From Modestobacter marinus (GTDB lineage Bacteria > Actinomycetota > Actinomycetes > Mycobacteriales > Geodermatophilaceae), in contig NZ_JABGCH010000014.1 in assembly GCF_019799945.1 (NCBI RefSeq), positions 62,001 to 126,000 of the forward strand: a DNA stretch of 64,000 nucleotides, read 5' to 3'. The notes under the pieces are model-generated. The model was not told where the DNA came from and searched no databases. It was given only the letters and a program-made list of their open reading frames with translations. This document shows positions 13,623 to 22,046 of this stretch, one piece after another. Each line of letters opens with the position of its first letter. The first letter of the stretch is position 1. Both the position numbers and the translations under genes were made by a program.

Positions 13623-13639
13623 TTCCAGTTGGGAGCGGG

Positions 13640-14320
13640 ATGAGCGCGCAGACCTACACCGGCGAGGTCACGGTGGGCGGCCCGGCGGACGTGCGGGAGC
13701 TGCCCGGGCTGACCATCCGCAAGCTCGCGGTCAGCGAGATGGCGAACAACGCCTACCTGCTCACCGACACCGGCACCGGGCCCGGCACCGGCCAGTCGGT
13801 GCTCGTCGACGCGGCGGCCGAGCCCGCGGCGCTGCTCGCGCTGATCGCGGGCGCCGACCTGCGCGCCGTGGTCACCACGCACGGCCACTGGGACCACCAC
13901 CGCGCCCTGCCGGAGGTGGTCGCGGCCACCGGCGCGGAGACGATCGCGCACCCGGCCGACGCCGGGGACCTGCCGGTCCCGGTGACGCGGACCGTCGAGC
14001 ACGGGGACACCGTCGCCGTGGGCGACCAGACGCTGGAAGTCGTGCACCTGCGTGGTCACACCCCCGGGTCGATCGCGCTGGTCTGGCGCGGGCCGGAGGG
14101 CGCGGGCACGCACGTGTTCACCGGCGACAGCCTGTTCCCCGGCGGTGTGGGCAGCACCCAGCAGGACGCGGCCCGGTTCACCAGCCTGATCGACGACGTC
14201 GAGGCCCGGTTGTTCGACGTCCTCCCGGACGACACGTGGGTCTACCCGGGGCACGGCAACGACACGACCCTGGGCGCCGAGCGTCCACACCTCGGCGAGT
14301 GGCGCGCCCGCGGGTGGTGA
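13640..14320 (+). CDS. MBL-fold metallo-hydrolase
   Basis: A 226-residue metallo-beta-lactamase-fold hydrolase, glyoxalase II-like in size. THGHWDHH (about residues 77-84) is the HxHxDH metal site; further ligands are the His of HLRGHTPGS (about 138) and the Asp of TGDSLFPGG, with GHGNDT near the C-terminus. Cytoplasmic. It may act on a thioester or lactone; nothing fixes the substrate. GGGAG precedes the ATG. The next gene starts 4 bases after its stop, so the two probably form an operon. Confidence 0.9.
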   Translation: MSAQTYTGEVTVGGPADVRELPGLTIRKLAVSEMANNAYLLTDTGTGPGTGQSVLVDAAAEPAALLALIAGADLRAVVTTHGHWDHHRALPEVVAATGAETIAHPADAGDLPVPVTRTVEHGDTVAVGDQTLEVVHLRGHTPGSIALVWRGPEGAGTHVFTGDSLFPGGVGSTQQDAARFTSLIDDVEARLFDVLPDDTWVYPGHGNDTTLGAERPHLGEWRARGW

Positions 14321-14324
14321 CCAG

Positions 14325-14768
14325 GTGACCTTTAGGGCCGACGAGCTGGAGTTCCTGCGGTCCCACGGGATCGCCCGGCTGGCGACGCTCGGTGAGGACG
14401 ATCAGCCTGACGTCGTCCCGGTCGCCATCGAGTTCGACGGTGCGTACTTCTGGGTCGGCGGCTCCGGTGCGAGCGTCCTGAGGACCCGCAAGGTCAGCAA
14501 CGTGCGAGCCGGACGTCGCAAGGTCGCCCTGGTGGTGGACGACCTGCCGTCCCTCGACCCGTTCGTCGCGCGCGGGATCAGGGTCTACGGCGTGGCCGAC
14601 GGTCCCGTGGAGCGGGTCGGGATGGTGGGTCCAGGTCTGTTCCTGCGCATCACCCCGCGGGTCTCCTGGAGCTGGAACATGGCCGGCGAGCCGGTCGGCG
14701 CGACCTGGTACGAGACGAGACGGGTGGTCCACGTCGGCGCCGCGAGCGGAGCCGACGACCGGGGTTGA
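14325..14768 (+). CDS. PPOX-class F420-dependent enzyme family protein
   Basis: A 147-residue split-barrel flavin/deazaflavin-binding protein of the pyridoxamine-phosphate-oxidase-like superfamily. The opening FLRSHGIARLATLGEDDQPDVVPVA is typical of the F420-binding PPOX subfamily of actinobacteria, and FWVGGSGASVLRTRKVSNVRAGRRKVALVVDD spans the cofactor-binding strands. The start is a GTG four bases after the MBL gene stop. It may reduce a small substrate with F420H2; the preference for F420 over FMN is inferred from lineage and sequence. Confidence 0.85.
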   Translation: MTFRADELEFLRSHGIARLATLGEDDQPDVVPVAIEFDGAYFWVGGSGASVLRTRKVSNVRAGRRKVALVVDDLPSLDPFVARGIRVYGVADGPVERVGMVGPGLFLRITPRVSWSWNMAGEPVGATWYETRRVVHVGAASGADDRG

Positions 14769-14800
14769 CCGGGTCCCCTGTTCCCCGGGTGCCCGCTGGT

Positions 14801-15559
14801 TCAGAGCTGCACGCCGCGGGTCAGCGCGCCGTCGACGACCAGGTTCGTCCCGGAGATGCGGCTCGCGACGGGACTGCTCAGGAAGACGACCGCCCGGGCC
14901 GACTCCTCCGGCGTGCCCATGTGCCCGGTCGGGTTCAGGCCCAGCGCCATGGTGAAGAGCTCCGGGTTGCCCTGCTCGATCTGCTGCCAGACGCCGCCGT
15001 CGAAGTAGGTGTTCCCCGGGGAGACGACGTTGGCCCGCACCCGACCGGCCAGCTGGAGCGCCAGGCCGGAGACGTACCCGACGATCGCCGTCTTCATCGT
15101 GCCGTACGGGCCGGAGGCGAAGTCGGCCTCGCGCCCCGAGACGCTGGAGATCGCCACGATCGACCCGTTGCTGCTGGCCTCCAGGTGGGGCAGGGCCGCC
15201 CTCGCCAGCCGCACGGTGTGCATCAGGTCGACCTCGAACGACGTGTACCAGTTCTCCTCGGTGTCCGGGATGGCGAGCGCGCTGATGTTCGCGACGACGG
15301 CGTCGAGGCCGCCCAGCCGCTCCGCCGCTGCCTCCACCCACGCGGTCAGCGCCGCGCCGTCGCGGACGTCGAGCTGCACGCCGCGCACGCCGCCGCCGCG
15401 GCCGGCCAGGGCCTTCTCGGTCGTCTCGATCTCCCCGGCGTCGCGGGCGCAGAACTCGACGGCCGCGCCCTCGTCGGCGAACGCCTCGACGGTCGCCCGC
15501 CCGATGCCGCGGGTGCCCCCGGTGACGAGCACCCGGGCGCCGGTCAACTGCAGGTCCAT
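14801..15559 (-). CDS. SDR-family oxidoreductase
   Basis: A 252-residue classical short-chain dehydrogenase. TGGTRGIG (about residues 13-20) binds NAD(P), an ANIS segment stands where NNAG is usual, the catalytic Ser lies in AISSVSG and the Tyr-Lys pair in YGTMK. LVVDGALTRG is the usual C-terminal end. It is the last gene of a minus-strand cluster with an acetamidase/formamidase and an FMN-dependent alpha-hydroxy-acid oxidase, suggesting oxidation or reduction of a hydroxy/oxo acid or its amide. The substrate is unknown. Confidence 0.9.
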   Translation of the reverse strand: MDLQLTGARVLVTGGTRGIGRATVEAFADEGAAVEFCARDAGEIETTEKALAGRGGGVRGVQLDVRDGAALTAWVEAAAERLGGLDAVVANISALAIPDTEENWYTSFEVDLMHTVRLARAALPHLEASSNGSIVAISSVSGREADFASGPYGTMKTAIVGYVSGLALQLAGRVRANVVSPGNTYFDGGVWQQIEQGNPELFTMALGLNPTGHMGTPEESARAVVFLSSPVASRISGTNLVVDGALTRGVQL

Positions 15560-15587
15560 GGGTTCTCTCCTGGTCTCGGGAATCGGG

Positions 15588-16589
15588 TCAGAGCAGCCCG
15601 GCAGCGCGCTGTCGGAGCTCCGCGTGCAGTCCGCCGTAGGCCGACGCCGTGGGCAGCAGGGACTTGCGCGCCTTGACCACGGCGCTGTAGTTCGCGTCCA
15701 CCACGTTGGCGATCGGCACCTCGGTGATCTGCGAGAGCAGCTGGTAGGCGTCCATCGCGTGCAGTCCGTACAGCTCGCCGAACCAGCGCACCAGCTCGAC
15801 CTGGCCGATCCGCCAGGCGTCCTCGAGGGGGCGGCTGGAGCCGACGGTCATCCAGTGGGTGTCGTCCTCGAGCCGCGGCCAGGCCGGCCCGCCGCCCTTG
15901 ATCAGCTCCACGATCACCGTCGTCGTCATGGCGCCCTCGACGGCGGTCCCGCACGCCTCCCCCTCGCCCTGCCGGTAGTGCCCGTCGCCGACGGAGAACA
16001 GCGCGCCCTCGACGTTCACCCCGAGGAAACAGGTGGTGCCGGCCCGCATCTGCGGGGTGTCCATGTTGCCGCCGAAACGCTCGGGCACCAGCGAGCTCCG
16101 TGCCTCTCCCCCGGGCGGCGCGACGCCCACCGTGCCCAGCATCGGCTCGACCGGCAGGTCCACCGAGAAGTCGCTGTGCCCGGCGACGAAGGTGACCGTG
16201 TTGCGCGCCCGGTCGAGCTCGTAGATCCAGGTGGTGTCGGGCAGCGGGTCCTGCAGCGTGGCCACCCGGTCGGTGCTGGTGAGCCCGCCGAAGAACGGGA
16301 TCGCGGCCGAGGCACCCCAGTCCCGGGCCGGCTCCATCGCCACGAAGTGCAGCGCCAGCGTGTCGCCGGGCTCGGCGCCCTCGACGTGGAAGGGCCCGGT
16401 CTGCGGGTTCACGTAGCGCAGGTCGACCTTCTCGCTGGAGAGGTCCTCGACCGAGCGCAGGGCGCCGCAGAAGGCGTCGTCGGACCACAGCCGCAGCGCC
16501 GTCCCCGGCGTCACGCGCCGCAGCGGGGGCACCCCGCCGAAGGTGAACGCGTACTGCTCGAACGAGGGCACGATCTCGACGAGGTCCAT
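15588..16589 (-). CDS. Acetamidase/formamidase family protein
   Basis: A 333-residue member of the FmdA/AmdA family, zinc-dependent amidohydrolases of formamide and short amides. The HVEGAEPGDTLALHF, GNMDTPQMRAGTTCFLGVNVEGALFSVGDGHYRQGEGE and CGTAVEG segments are characteristic of the fold's metal site. It lies between the SDR and the alpha-hydroxy-acid oxidase genes with short gaps (28 and 39 bases). The trio may hydrolyse an amide and oxidise the product, but this is inference from neighbourhood only. Confidence 0.88.
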   Translation of the reverse strand: MDLVEIVPSFEQYAFTFGGVPPLRRVTPGTALRLWSDDAFCGALRSVEDLSSEKVDLRYVNPQTGPFHVEGAEPGDTLALHFVAMEPARDWGASAAIPFFGGLTSTDRVATLQDPLPDTTWIYELDRARNTVTFVAGHSDFSVDLPVEPMLGTVGVAPPGGEARSSLVPERFGGNMDTPQMRAGTTCFLGVNVEGALFSVGDGHYRQGEGEACGTAVEGAMTTTVIVELIKGGGPAWPRLEDDTHWMTVGSSRPLEDAWRIGQVELVRWFGELYGLHAMDAYQLLSQITEVPIANVVDANYSAVVKARKSLLPTASAYGGLHAELRQRAAGLL

Positions 16590-16628
16590 GCGGCACCCTA
16601 GGAACCCGCAGGTCGCCGGGGCAATGCC

Positions 16629-17843
16629 TCAGGGGCGCAGGCGGGCCCGCTCCGCGGTCAGGTCGGCCACGCCCGCGACGCCGAGCAACTGCATGGTGCG
16701 GGTGACCTCCTTGGACAGGATGTCGGCCGCCCGCTGCACTCCGCGCTCCCCGCCGGCCATCAGCCCGTACAGGTACGCCCGCCCCACCAGGCACGCCCGG
16801 GCCCCGAGCGCGACCGCGGCGACGACGTCGGCACCATCGAGGACGCCACCGTCCACGTACACCTCGGCGCGGTCCCCGACCGCCTGCGCGACGGCGGGCA
16901 GCTGCTCCAGCGGCGTGGGTGAGCGGTCGAGCTGCCGACCGCCGTGGTTGCTGACGACCACGGCGTCGGCCCCGGCGTCCACGACAGCGCGGGCGTCGTC
17001 CACCCCTTGGACGCCCTTGACCACCAGGGCTCCCGGCCACGACGCACGCAGTCGCTCGACGTCGGCCAGGGTGGCCGCCGGTTCGAAGACGCGGTCCACC
17101 AGCTCGGCCACCGTGCCGCCCCAGGAGCGGAGCGAGGCGAACTCCAGCGGTGGGGTGGTGAGCAGGTCGATCCACCAGCGCGGGTGGACGGCGGCGTTGG
17201 CGACGGTCCGCAGGGTGAGCGCGGGCGGGATCGAGAAGCCGTTGCGCACGTCGCGCAGCCGCGGGCCGGCGACGGGCGTGTCCACGGTGAGCACCAGCGC
17301 CTCGTAACCGGCGGCCGCCGCTCGCTGCACCAGGGCGGCGCTGGCCTCCCGGTCGCGCCACAGGTAGAGCTGGAACCACCTCCGGGCGCCCGGCGCCGCC
17401 TCGGCCAGTGCCTCGATCGACGTCGTCCCCATCGTCGACAGCGCGTACGGGACGCCGATCCGCTCGGCCACCCGGGCCACCGCCGACTCGCCCTCGGTGT
17501 GCAGCAGCCGGGTGAAGCCCGTGGGCGCGAACACCAGCGGCAGGGCCGAGGGTGCCCCGAGCAGGGTCGTGGAGGGGTCCACCACGCTCACGTCGCGCAG
17601 CACCCGGGGGCAGAACTCGACGCGCTGGTAGGCCTCCCGTGAGCGCCGCAGCGAGATCTCCGCTCCGGCGGCCCCGTCGGTGTAGTCGAACACGGCGCGC
17701 GGAACCGTCCGCCGGGCCAGGTCCCGCAGGTCGCCGATCGTCGCGGCACGCGCCAGACGCCGGTCGGTGGCGTCGCCCGGGAGCCGACGCGGCTGCACCA
17801 GTTCGGCGAACTCCGACCAGCGGGGGACCTGGCGCGCGACCAC
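16629..17843 (-). CDS. FMN-dependent alpha-hydroxy-acid oxidase/dehydrogenase
   Basis: A 404-residue TIM-barrel flavoenzyme of the lactate/glycolate oxidase family (LldD-like). FDYTDGAAGAE at the N-terminus, FAPTGFTRLLH and the active-site block VVVSNHGGRQLDRSPTPLEQLP with its catalytic His and Arg are present, followed by VYVDGGVLDGADVVAAVALGA, which binds the FMN phosphate. It oxidises a 2-hydroxy acid to the 2-oxo acid; lactate, mandelate or another hydroxy acid are possible. GTG at 17843 was chosen because AGGG lies 7 nt upstream; the previous gene ends 26 bases away. Confidence 0.92.
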   Translation of the reverse strand: MVARQVPRWSEFAELVQPRRLPGDATDRRLARAATIGDLRDLARRTVPRAVFDYTDGAAGAEISLRRSREAYQRVEFCPRVLRDVSVVDPSTTLLGAPSALPLVFAPTGFTRLLHTEGESAVARVAERIGVPYALSTMGTTSIEALAEAAPGARRWFQLYLWRDREASAALVQRAAAAGYEALVLTVDTPVAGPRLRDVRNGFSIPPALTLRTVANAAVHPRWWIDLLTTPPLEFASLRSWGGTVAELVDRVFEPAATLADVERLRASWPGALVVKGVQGVDDARAVVDAGADAVVVSNHGGRQLDRSPTPLEQLPAVAQAVGDRAEVYVDGGVLDGADVVAAVALGARACLVGRAYLYGLMAGGERGVQRAADILSKEVTRTMQLLGVAGVADLTAERARLRP

Positions 17844-17869
17844 GACAGCACCCTGCCACCACCCCGACG

Positions 17870-18184
17870 TCAGCGCCCCTCGTCGACCGCCGCAGGGCCC
17901 GGCTGGTCCTCCTCGAAGAGGGCGACCAGCTCCTCCGCCGTCCCGGCGACGTGCAACGGCACGACCGACACCGCCCACGCCGGGCGTCGCGCGTCGACGC
18001 CGACCGCGAGCTCCCAGGCGGCCCGCGCGGTCAGGGGACCGAAGCACGCGTCGTCCCCGTCGTCATCGACGGCGATCTCGACGAGCCAGGCGTCGGACAG
18101 GTCGCTGGCGAGCTCCGCGAACTCGGGGTCCGTCCCGTCCTCGGGCTCGGGAGCATCGGCCACCACGGGATAGATGAGCGCCAT
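17870..18184 (-). CDS. Small acidic hypothetical protein
   Basis: A 104-residue, strongly acidic protein (many Asp/Glu, two DDD clusters) without signal peptide or membrane segment. I do not recognise a family. Codon use is ordinary for the window and the frame is bounded by good signals: TAGCGT lies 6 nt before the ATG, so it is predicted leaderless. It is the first gene of the unit that continues into the alpha-hydroxy-acid oxidase. Confidence 0.7.
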   Translation of the reverse strand: MALIYPVVADAPEPEDGTDPEFAELASDLSDAWLVEIAVDDDGDDACFGPLTARAAWELAVGVDARRPAWAVSVVPLHVAGTAEELVALFEEDQPGPAAVDEGR

Positions 18185-18190
18185 CCGTGC

Positions 18191-18196
18191 ACGCTA
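18191..18196 (-). promoter_or_regulatory. Predicted -10 box of a leaderless gene
   Basis: TAGCGT on the minus strand, 6 nt before the ATG at 18184; no ribosome site is present. No clear -35. Confidence 0.5.
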
Positions 18197-18282
18197 GGAC
18201 CGCGACGGGTGCGCGGCCACCGCTCCATCGCGGAGATCGGCATGCGGCGAGGGAACGGTCCCGGCAGCTGCCGCACGCACGG

Positions 18283-18789
18283 TCAGGGGGCGCGGTTCGC
18301 CGAGTCCTCCTGGTCCGCCGTCGGCGCAGCGTCGCCCGCCTCCAGTTGCGCCTGGATCTCCCGCAGCAGCCGCAGCTGCTCGTCCGAGTCGTGGGACAGG
18401 TCGACCTGCTCCTCGTGCGTGAAGTCGTCCCGGGTCCGGATGACGACGGCGGCGATCCGCCCGACGATGACGCCGATGCCCACGATGCCCACGAACATCG
18501 TGACCACCGCGATGACCCGGCCGGCCGCCGTCGCCGGCGACAGGTCGCCGTAGCCCGTGGTCGTCGTGGTGACGAACGCCCACCAGACCGCGTCACCGAA
18601 CGCCCAGTCCTCCAGGACCGAGACCGCGGTCGCCGCGGCGAGCACGGCGGCGAGGTAGACGGTGACCGCCGACGGCGTGTGGTTGGCGATGTGCAGCATC
18701 GTCACCCCGGCCCGCGTGGCCCAGGACGACGGCACGGCATGCGCACCGGCCCCGACCACCGTCGGGGCACCGGTCGAGGAGACGTCCAC
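18283..18789 (-). CDS. Two-TM potassium channel family protein
   Basis: A 168-residue KcsA-like ion channel subunit of the inner membrane. TM1 is about residues 40-60 (VYLAAVLAAATAVSVLE), the pore helix and selectivity filter read TTTTTGYGDLSP (about 74-85; TVGYGD in most K+ channels), and TM2 follows (VIAVVTMFVGIVGIGVIVG). A charged, probably helical tail of some 45 residues follows. It should form a tetramer. The GTG at 18789 follows GGAGG by 8 nt. It lies divergent from a dehydrogenase gene and has no obvious partner. Confidence 0.9.
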   Translation of the reverse strand: MDVSSTGAPTVVGAGAHAVPSSWATRAGVTMLHIANHTPSAVTVYLAAVLAAATAVSVLEDWAFGDAVWWAFVTTTTTGYGDLSPATAAGRVIAVVTMFVGIVGIGVIVGRIAAVVIRTRDDFTHEEQVDLSHDSDEQLRLLREIQAQLEAGDAAPTADQEDSANRAP

Positions 18790-18915
18790 GGCCCTTCCCT
18801 CCTGCTCGGTGGACCGGCCCCGGCCCACGGCGTGCAGAGTAGGGCCGGCGGCGGGGCACGAGGCGACGACGCGACCCCGCAGACCTCGATCCGACGACCT
18901 GGAGGACCCCGGCCC

Positions 18916-19818
18916 ATGAGCACCCCGGACGTGTCCCTGCTCGGCCTCGGCCGGATGGGGGGACCCATCGCGCGACGCCTCCTCGCCGCGCTCGGCGAGC
19001 TGACCGTGTGGAACCGGACGCCGGCCAAGGCCGAGGCGCTCCGGTCCGCCGGGGCGCGGGTGGTGAGCCGCCCGGCCGAGGCCGCCGCCCCGGTCACCCT
19101 GACCGTGCTCACCGACCTCGGGGACGTCGAGGAGGTGCTCGAGGGCGAGGACGGCCTGCTCGCCGGCTGGGCCGCCGCCGGTGTGGCCCGGCCGGTCCTC
19201 GTGGTGCACGGGACCGTCTCGCCCGTACGGGTCGCCGCGCTCGCCGAGCGGCTGGCGGCCTCGGGCATCGACGTCGTCGACGCCCCGGTCAGCGGGGGCC
19301 CGGCCGGTGCGGAGTCCGGCGCCCTGAGCGTCATGGTGGGCGGCACGGCCGAGGCGGTGGACCGCGCGTGGCCGGTGCTGTCCCTGGTCGGGTCGACGGT
19401 CCGCCACCTGGGCCCCTGCGGCGCGGGCGAGGTGGCGAAGGCGTGCAACCAGGTGGTCGTCGCCGCGACCCTCGGGGCGCTCTCCGAGGCGCTGGTGCTG
19501 GCCGATGCGCACGGCATCGACCGGCGACCGCTGCTCGAGCTGCTCGGTGGCGGGCTGGCCGGCTCGGAGGCGCTCCGGCAGAAGGGCGACCGCTGGCTCA
19601 CCGGCGACTTCACGGGCGGCGGGAGCATGGACAACCAGCTCAAGGACCTGCGGTTCGCCGCCGAGGCCGCGGCGGCGCACGGTCTCGCCCTGCCGATCGC
19701 GACGACCCTCGCCGCGGTGTACCAGCGGGCCGTCGACGACGGGGACGGGCACCTGGACCACGCGGGCGTCGCGCTGTCCGTGGCCCGCCACGCGAGCGGA
19801 CCGGCCGGGCCTCAGTAG
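18916..19818 (+). CDS. NAD(P)-dependent beta-hydroxyacid dehydrogenase family protein
   Basis: A 300-residue protein of the 3-hydroxyisobutyrate/tartronate-semialdehyde reductase family. GLGRMGGPIARRL is the N-terminal dinucleotide fold, DAPVSGGPAGAESG the substrate-binding loop, GAGEVAKACNQ contains the catalytic Lys, and KDLRFAAEAA the C-terminal helix motif. The short TDLGDVEEV segment and the lineage make an imine-reductase-like or hydroxyacid role both possible. GGAGGA precedes the ATG. It is a single gene facing the S9 peptidase gene. Confidence 0.9.
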   Translation: MSTPDVSLLGLGRMGGPIARRLLAALGELTVWNRTPAKAEALRSAGARVVSRPAEAAAPVTLTVLTDLGDVEEVLEGEDGLLAGWAAAGVARPVLVVHGTVSPVRVAALAERLAASGIDVVDAPVSGGPAGAESGALSVMVGGTAEAVDRAWPVLSLVGSTVRHLGPCGAGEVAKACNQVVVAATLGALSEALVLADAHGIDRRPLLELLGGGLAGSEALRQKGDRWLTGDFTGGGSMDNQLKDLRFAAEAAAAHGLALPIATTLAAVYQRAVDDGDGHLDHAGVALSVARHASGPAGPQ

Positions 19819-19879
19819 CCGGGTCCAGGACGGCGGTGCGCGGGGTCGCCGTCGGGCGCGACCGGCAGCGCGGCAGCGG

Positions 19880-21970
19880 TCACCGCAGCCGGGTGGCTGG
19901 GACGGCGATCGTGTCGGACCGCCGTCCGGTGGCCTCGCCGTCCACCGCCACGTCCACCGGCTCCGCCTCGCCCGCGCCCCGGCCGCCCGCGGCCGTGAGC
20001 TCGGCCAGCCCCGCGGCGTTCTGCGCCGTGGGCAGCCAGCGGGCCCACCAGCGCAGCACGTGCTCCAGCCGGGCCAGCCGGTGCTTCGGCCGCCCCGACC
20101 GGGACAGCTCGTGCCCCTCGCCGGGGAACAGCAGCAGCTCGGTGGGCACGCCGCGGCGCTTCAGCTCGACGTAGAGCCGGGTGCCCTGCTCCAGCGGGCA
20201 GCGCCAGTCCTCCTCGGAGTGGATCACCAGCGTGGGCGTCCTGATCTTGTAGGAGTGCGCCAGCGGCGACTGCGCGGCGATGCCGGCCGGGTCGGTGCCC
20301 ACGTACTCGTCGGCGAAGAAGAACCCGATGTCCGAGGACCCCACGAAGCTCACCGGGTCGTTGAACGCGCGCTCGCTGATCCCGGCGACGAACCGGTCGG
20401 TGCGCCCGAGCAGCAGCGTGGTCATGAAGCCGCCGTACGAGCCGCCCATGACGCCCACCCGGCCCGCGTCCAGCGCCGGGTCCTCCAGCGCGGCGTCGAG
20501 GAAGGCCACGACGTCGTCGGCGTCCACCGTGCCCATCCGCTGCTGGACCGCCCGGCCGTGCGCCTGGCCGTACCCCGACGACCCGCGCGGGTTGCACTGC
20601 ACCACCGCGTAGCCGGCCTCGACGTAGGCCTGGGTCTCGTCGAACAGCGTCCAGCCGTACTGGGAGAAGGGGCCGCCGTGCACGGTGAGCAGCACCGGGT
20701 GCGGACCGGGGCCGGGCGGGGTGGTCACCCAGCCGTGCACCGGGTAGCCGTCCGGCGCGGTGGCGGTCCGCTCGCGCATCCGGTGCAGCCGGCCGGTGCG
20801 CTGCAGCGGCGCGCCGAACCCGCTGATCAGCCGTCGGCGTCCCGGGGTGATGGCGATCAGCTCACCGGCGGAGCGGTCGTGCGCCACGGTCGCTACGACG
20901 ACGCCCCCTCCGATCCCGACCCCGCGCACGGTGTACGGCCCGTCGACCAGCGCCTCCGGCTGCCCGCCGCGCAGCGGCACGCGCAGCAGCTCGACCGACC
21001 CGCGGCGCTCGACGCCGAGGAAGGCCGCGCCGTCGGCGATGACCGTCGTGGGGGTCTCGTCGCCGCGCTGGTGCTCCTCGGGGTCGAGCAGCACCTCCAG
21101 CGGGCCTCCGGCCGCGGACACCCGGCACAGGGTGGCCTGGCGGGCGACGAAGTCCCGGCCGCTCTCGCCCAGGTCCGGGACGGCGGTGACGTAGATCGTG
21201 CTGCCGGACAGGTCGTCCGGGTCGAACGCCGGCCGGGAGCAGCCGGCCCGCGACTCGGTGACCCGGCGCAGACCGGTCCCGTCCGGCCGGACGGCGTAGA
21301 CGTCGGCGACGAGGTCACGGTCGGCGCTCTCGTGCCGGGCGGAGACGAACGCCAGCTCCGTGCCGTCCGGGCTCCAGGCGACGTCCTGGTCGTCGGCGTC
21401 GCCGTCGGTGACCTGGAACGGCTCGGGCAGCGGGGCGCCGTCGTCGTCCCCGGGCAGGTCGAGGACGAACACGTGGCTGCGCCGGTCGTTGGTGAACCCG
21501 AGGTCGTCGGCGCGGTACTTCAGCGTGGTGATCAGCCGCGGCGCCTCGCCGCCGGCGCCGACCTCCTCCTCGGTGCCGTACCGGCCGGGCTCGGGCACCC
21601 GCGCGACGTAGGCCAGCCGCCGGGAGTCCGGCGACCAGACCGGCGCCCCCGCGCCGAGGTGGTGGTCGGTCAGCGCCCGGGCGGTGCCGCCGCCGACCGG
21701 CAGCACGTGCAGCTGCGGCCGACCCTTGGGCTCCGCGGAGAGGTAGGCCAGCCACCGCCCGTCCGGGGAGAACACCGGCGCGGAGTCGCGGTGCCCCTGG
21801 GTCAGCGGCCGGGGCGGCGTGGAGCCGTCGGTGGGCACCGTCCACAGCCGGCTGCGGTACTCGTCGGCGTCCAGGTCCAGCCGGGTGACGGCGACGACGG
21901 CGGCCTGCCCGTCCGGCGACACCGCGGGGACGCCGGGAACGCGCAGCAGGGAGAGGTCGGTCGGCCGCAT
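19880..21970 (-). CDS. S9-family (acylaminoacyl/dipeptidyl) peptidase
   Basis: A 696-residue prolyl-oligopeptidase-family serine peptidase, probably cytoplasmic since no signal peptide is seen. The N-terminal part is a WD40-like beta-propeller (repeats such as FSPDGRWLAYLS and WSPDSRRLAYVA); the C-terminal alpha/beta-hydrolase domain has the nucleophile in GGSYGG (about residue 505), the Asp region in HSEEDWRCP and the His in GEGHELS. It likely trims short or N-acylated peptides. The ATG at 21970 was chosen because TAGCGT lies 7 nt upstream (leaderless). Divergent from an amidohydrolase also aimed at small peptides or amides. Confidence 0.93.
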   Translation of the reverse strand: MRPTDLSLLRVPGVPAVSPDGQAAVVAVTRLDLDADEYRSRLWTVPTDGSTPPRPLTQGHRDSAPVFSPDGRWLAYLSAEPKGRPQLHVLPVGGGTARALTDHHLGAGAPVWSPDSRRLAYVARVPEPGRYGTEEEVGAGGEAPRLITTLKYRADDLGFTNDRRSHVFVLDLPGDDDGAPLPEPFQVTDGDADDQDVAWSPDGTELAFVSARHESADRDLVADVYAVRPDGTGLRRVTESRAGCSRPAFDPDDLSGSTIYVTAVPDLGESGRDFVARQATLCRVSAAGGPLEVLLDPEEHQRGDETPTTVIADGAAFLGVERRGSVELLRVPLRGGQPEALVDGPYTVRGVGIGGGVVVATVAHDRSAGELIAITPGRRRLISGFGAPLQRTGRLHRMRERTATAPDGYPVHGWVTTPPGPGPHPVLLTVHGGPFSQYGWTLFDETQAYVEAGYAVVQCNPRGSSGYGQAHGRAVQQRMGTVDADDVVAFLDAALEDPALDAGRVGVMGGSYGGFMTTLLLGRTDRFVAGISERAFNDPVSFVGSSDIGFFFADEYVGTDPAGIAAQSPLAHSYKIRTPTLVIHSEEDWRCPLEQGTRLYVELKRRGVPTELLLFPGEGHELSRSGRPKHRLARLEHVLRWWARWLPTAQNAAGLAELTAAGGRGAGEAEPVDVAVDGEATGRRSDTIAVPATRLR

Positions 21971-21977
21971 GACGGGC

Positions 21978-21983
21978 ACGCTA
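21978..21983 (-). promoter_or_regulatory. Predicted -10 box of the S9 peptidase gene
   Basis: TAGCGT on the minus strand, 7 nt before the ATG at 21970. No ribosome site, so a leaderless transcript is expected. Confidence 0.5.
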
Positions 21984-22034
21984 GCCCAGGCCCGGCACGG
22001 CCCAGATGATGAGCACCGCTAACGGGTGAGGTCC

Positions 22035-22040
22035 TAGGGT
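22035..22040 (+). promoter_or_regulatory. Predicted -10 box of the amidohydrolase gene
   Basis: TAGGGT, 6 nt before the ATG at 22047, without a Shine-Dalgarno sequence. It sits back to back with the S9 peptidase -10 box. Confidence 0.5.
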
Positions 22041-22046
22041 GCGCGC

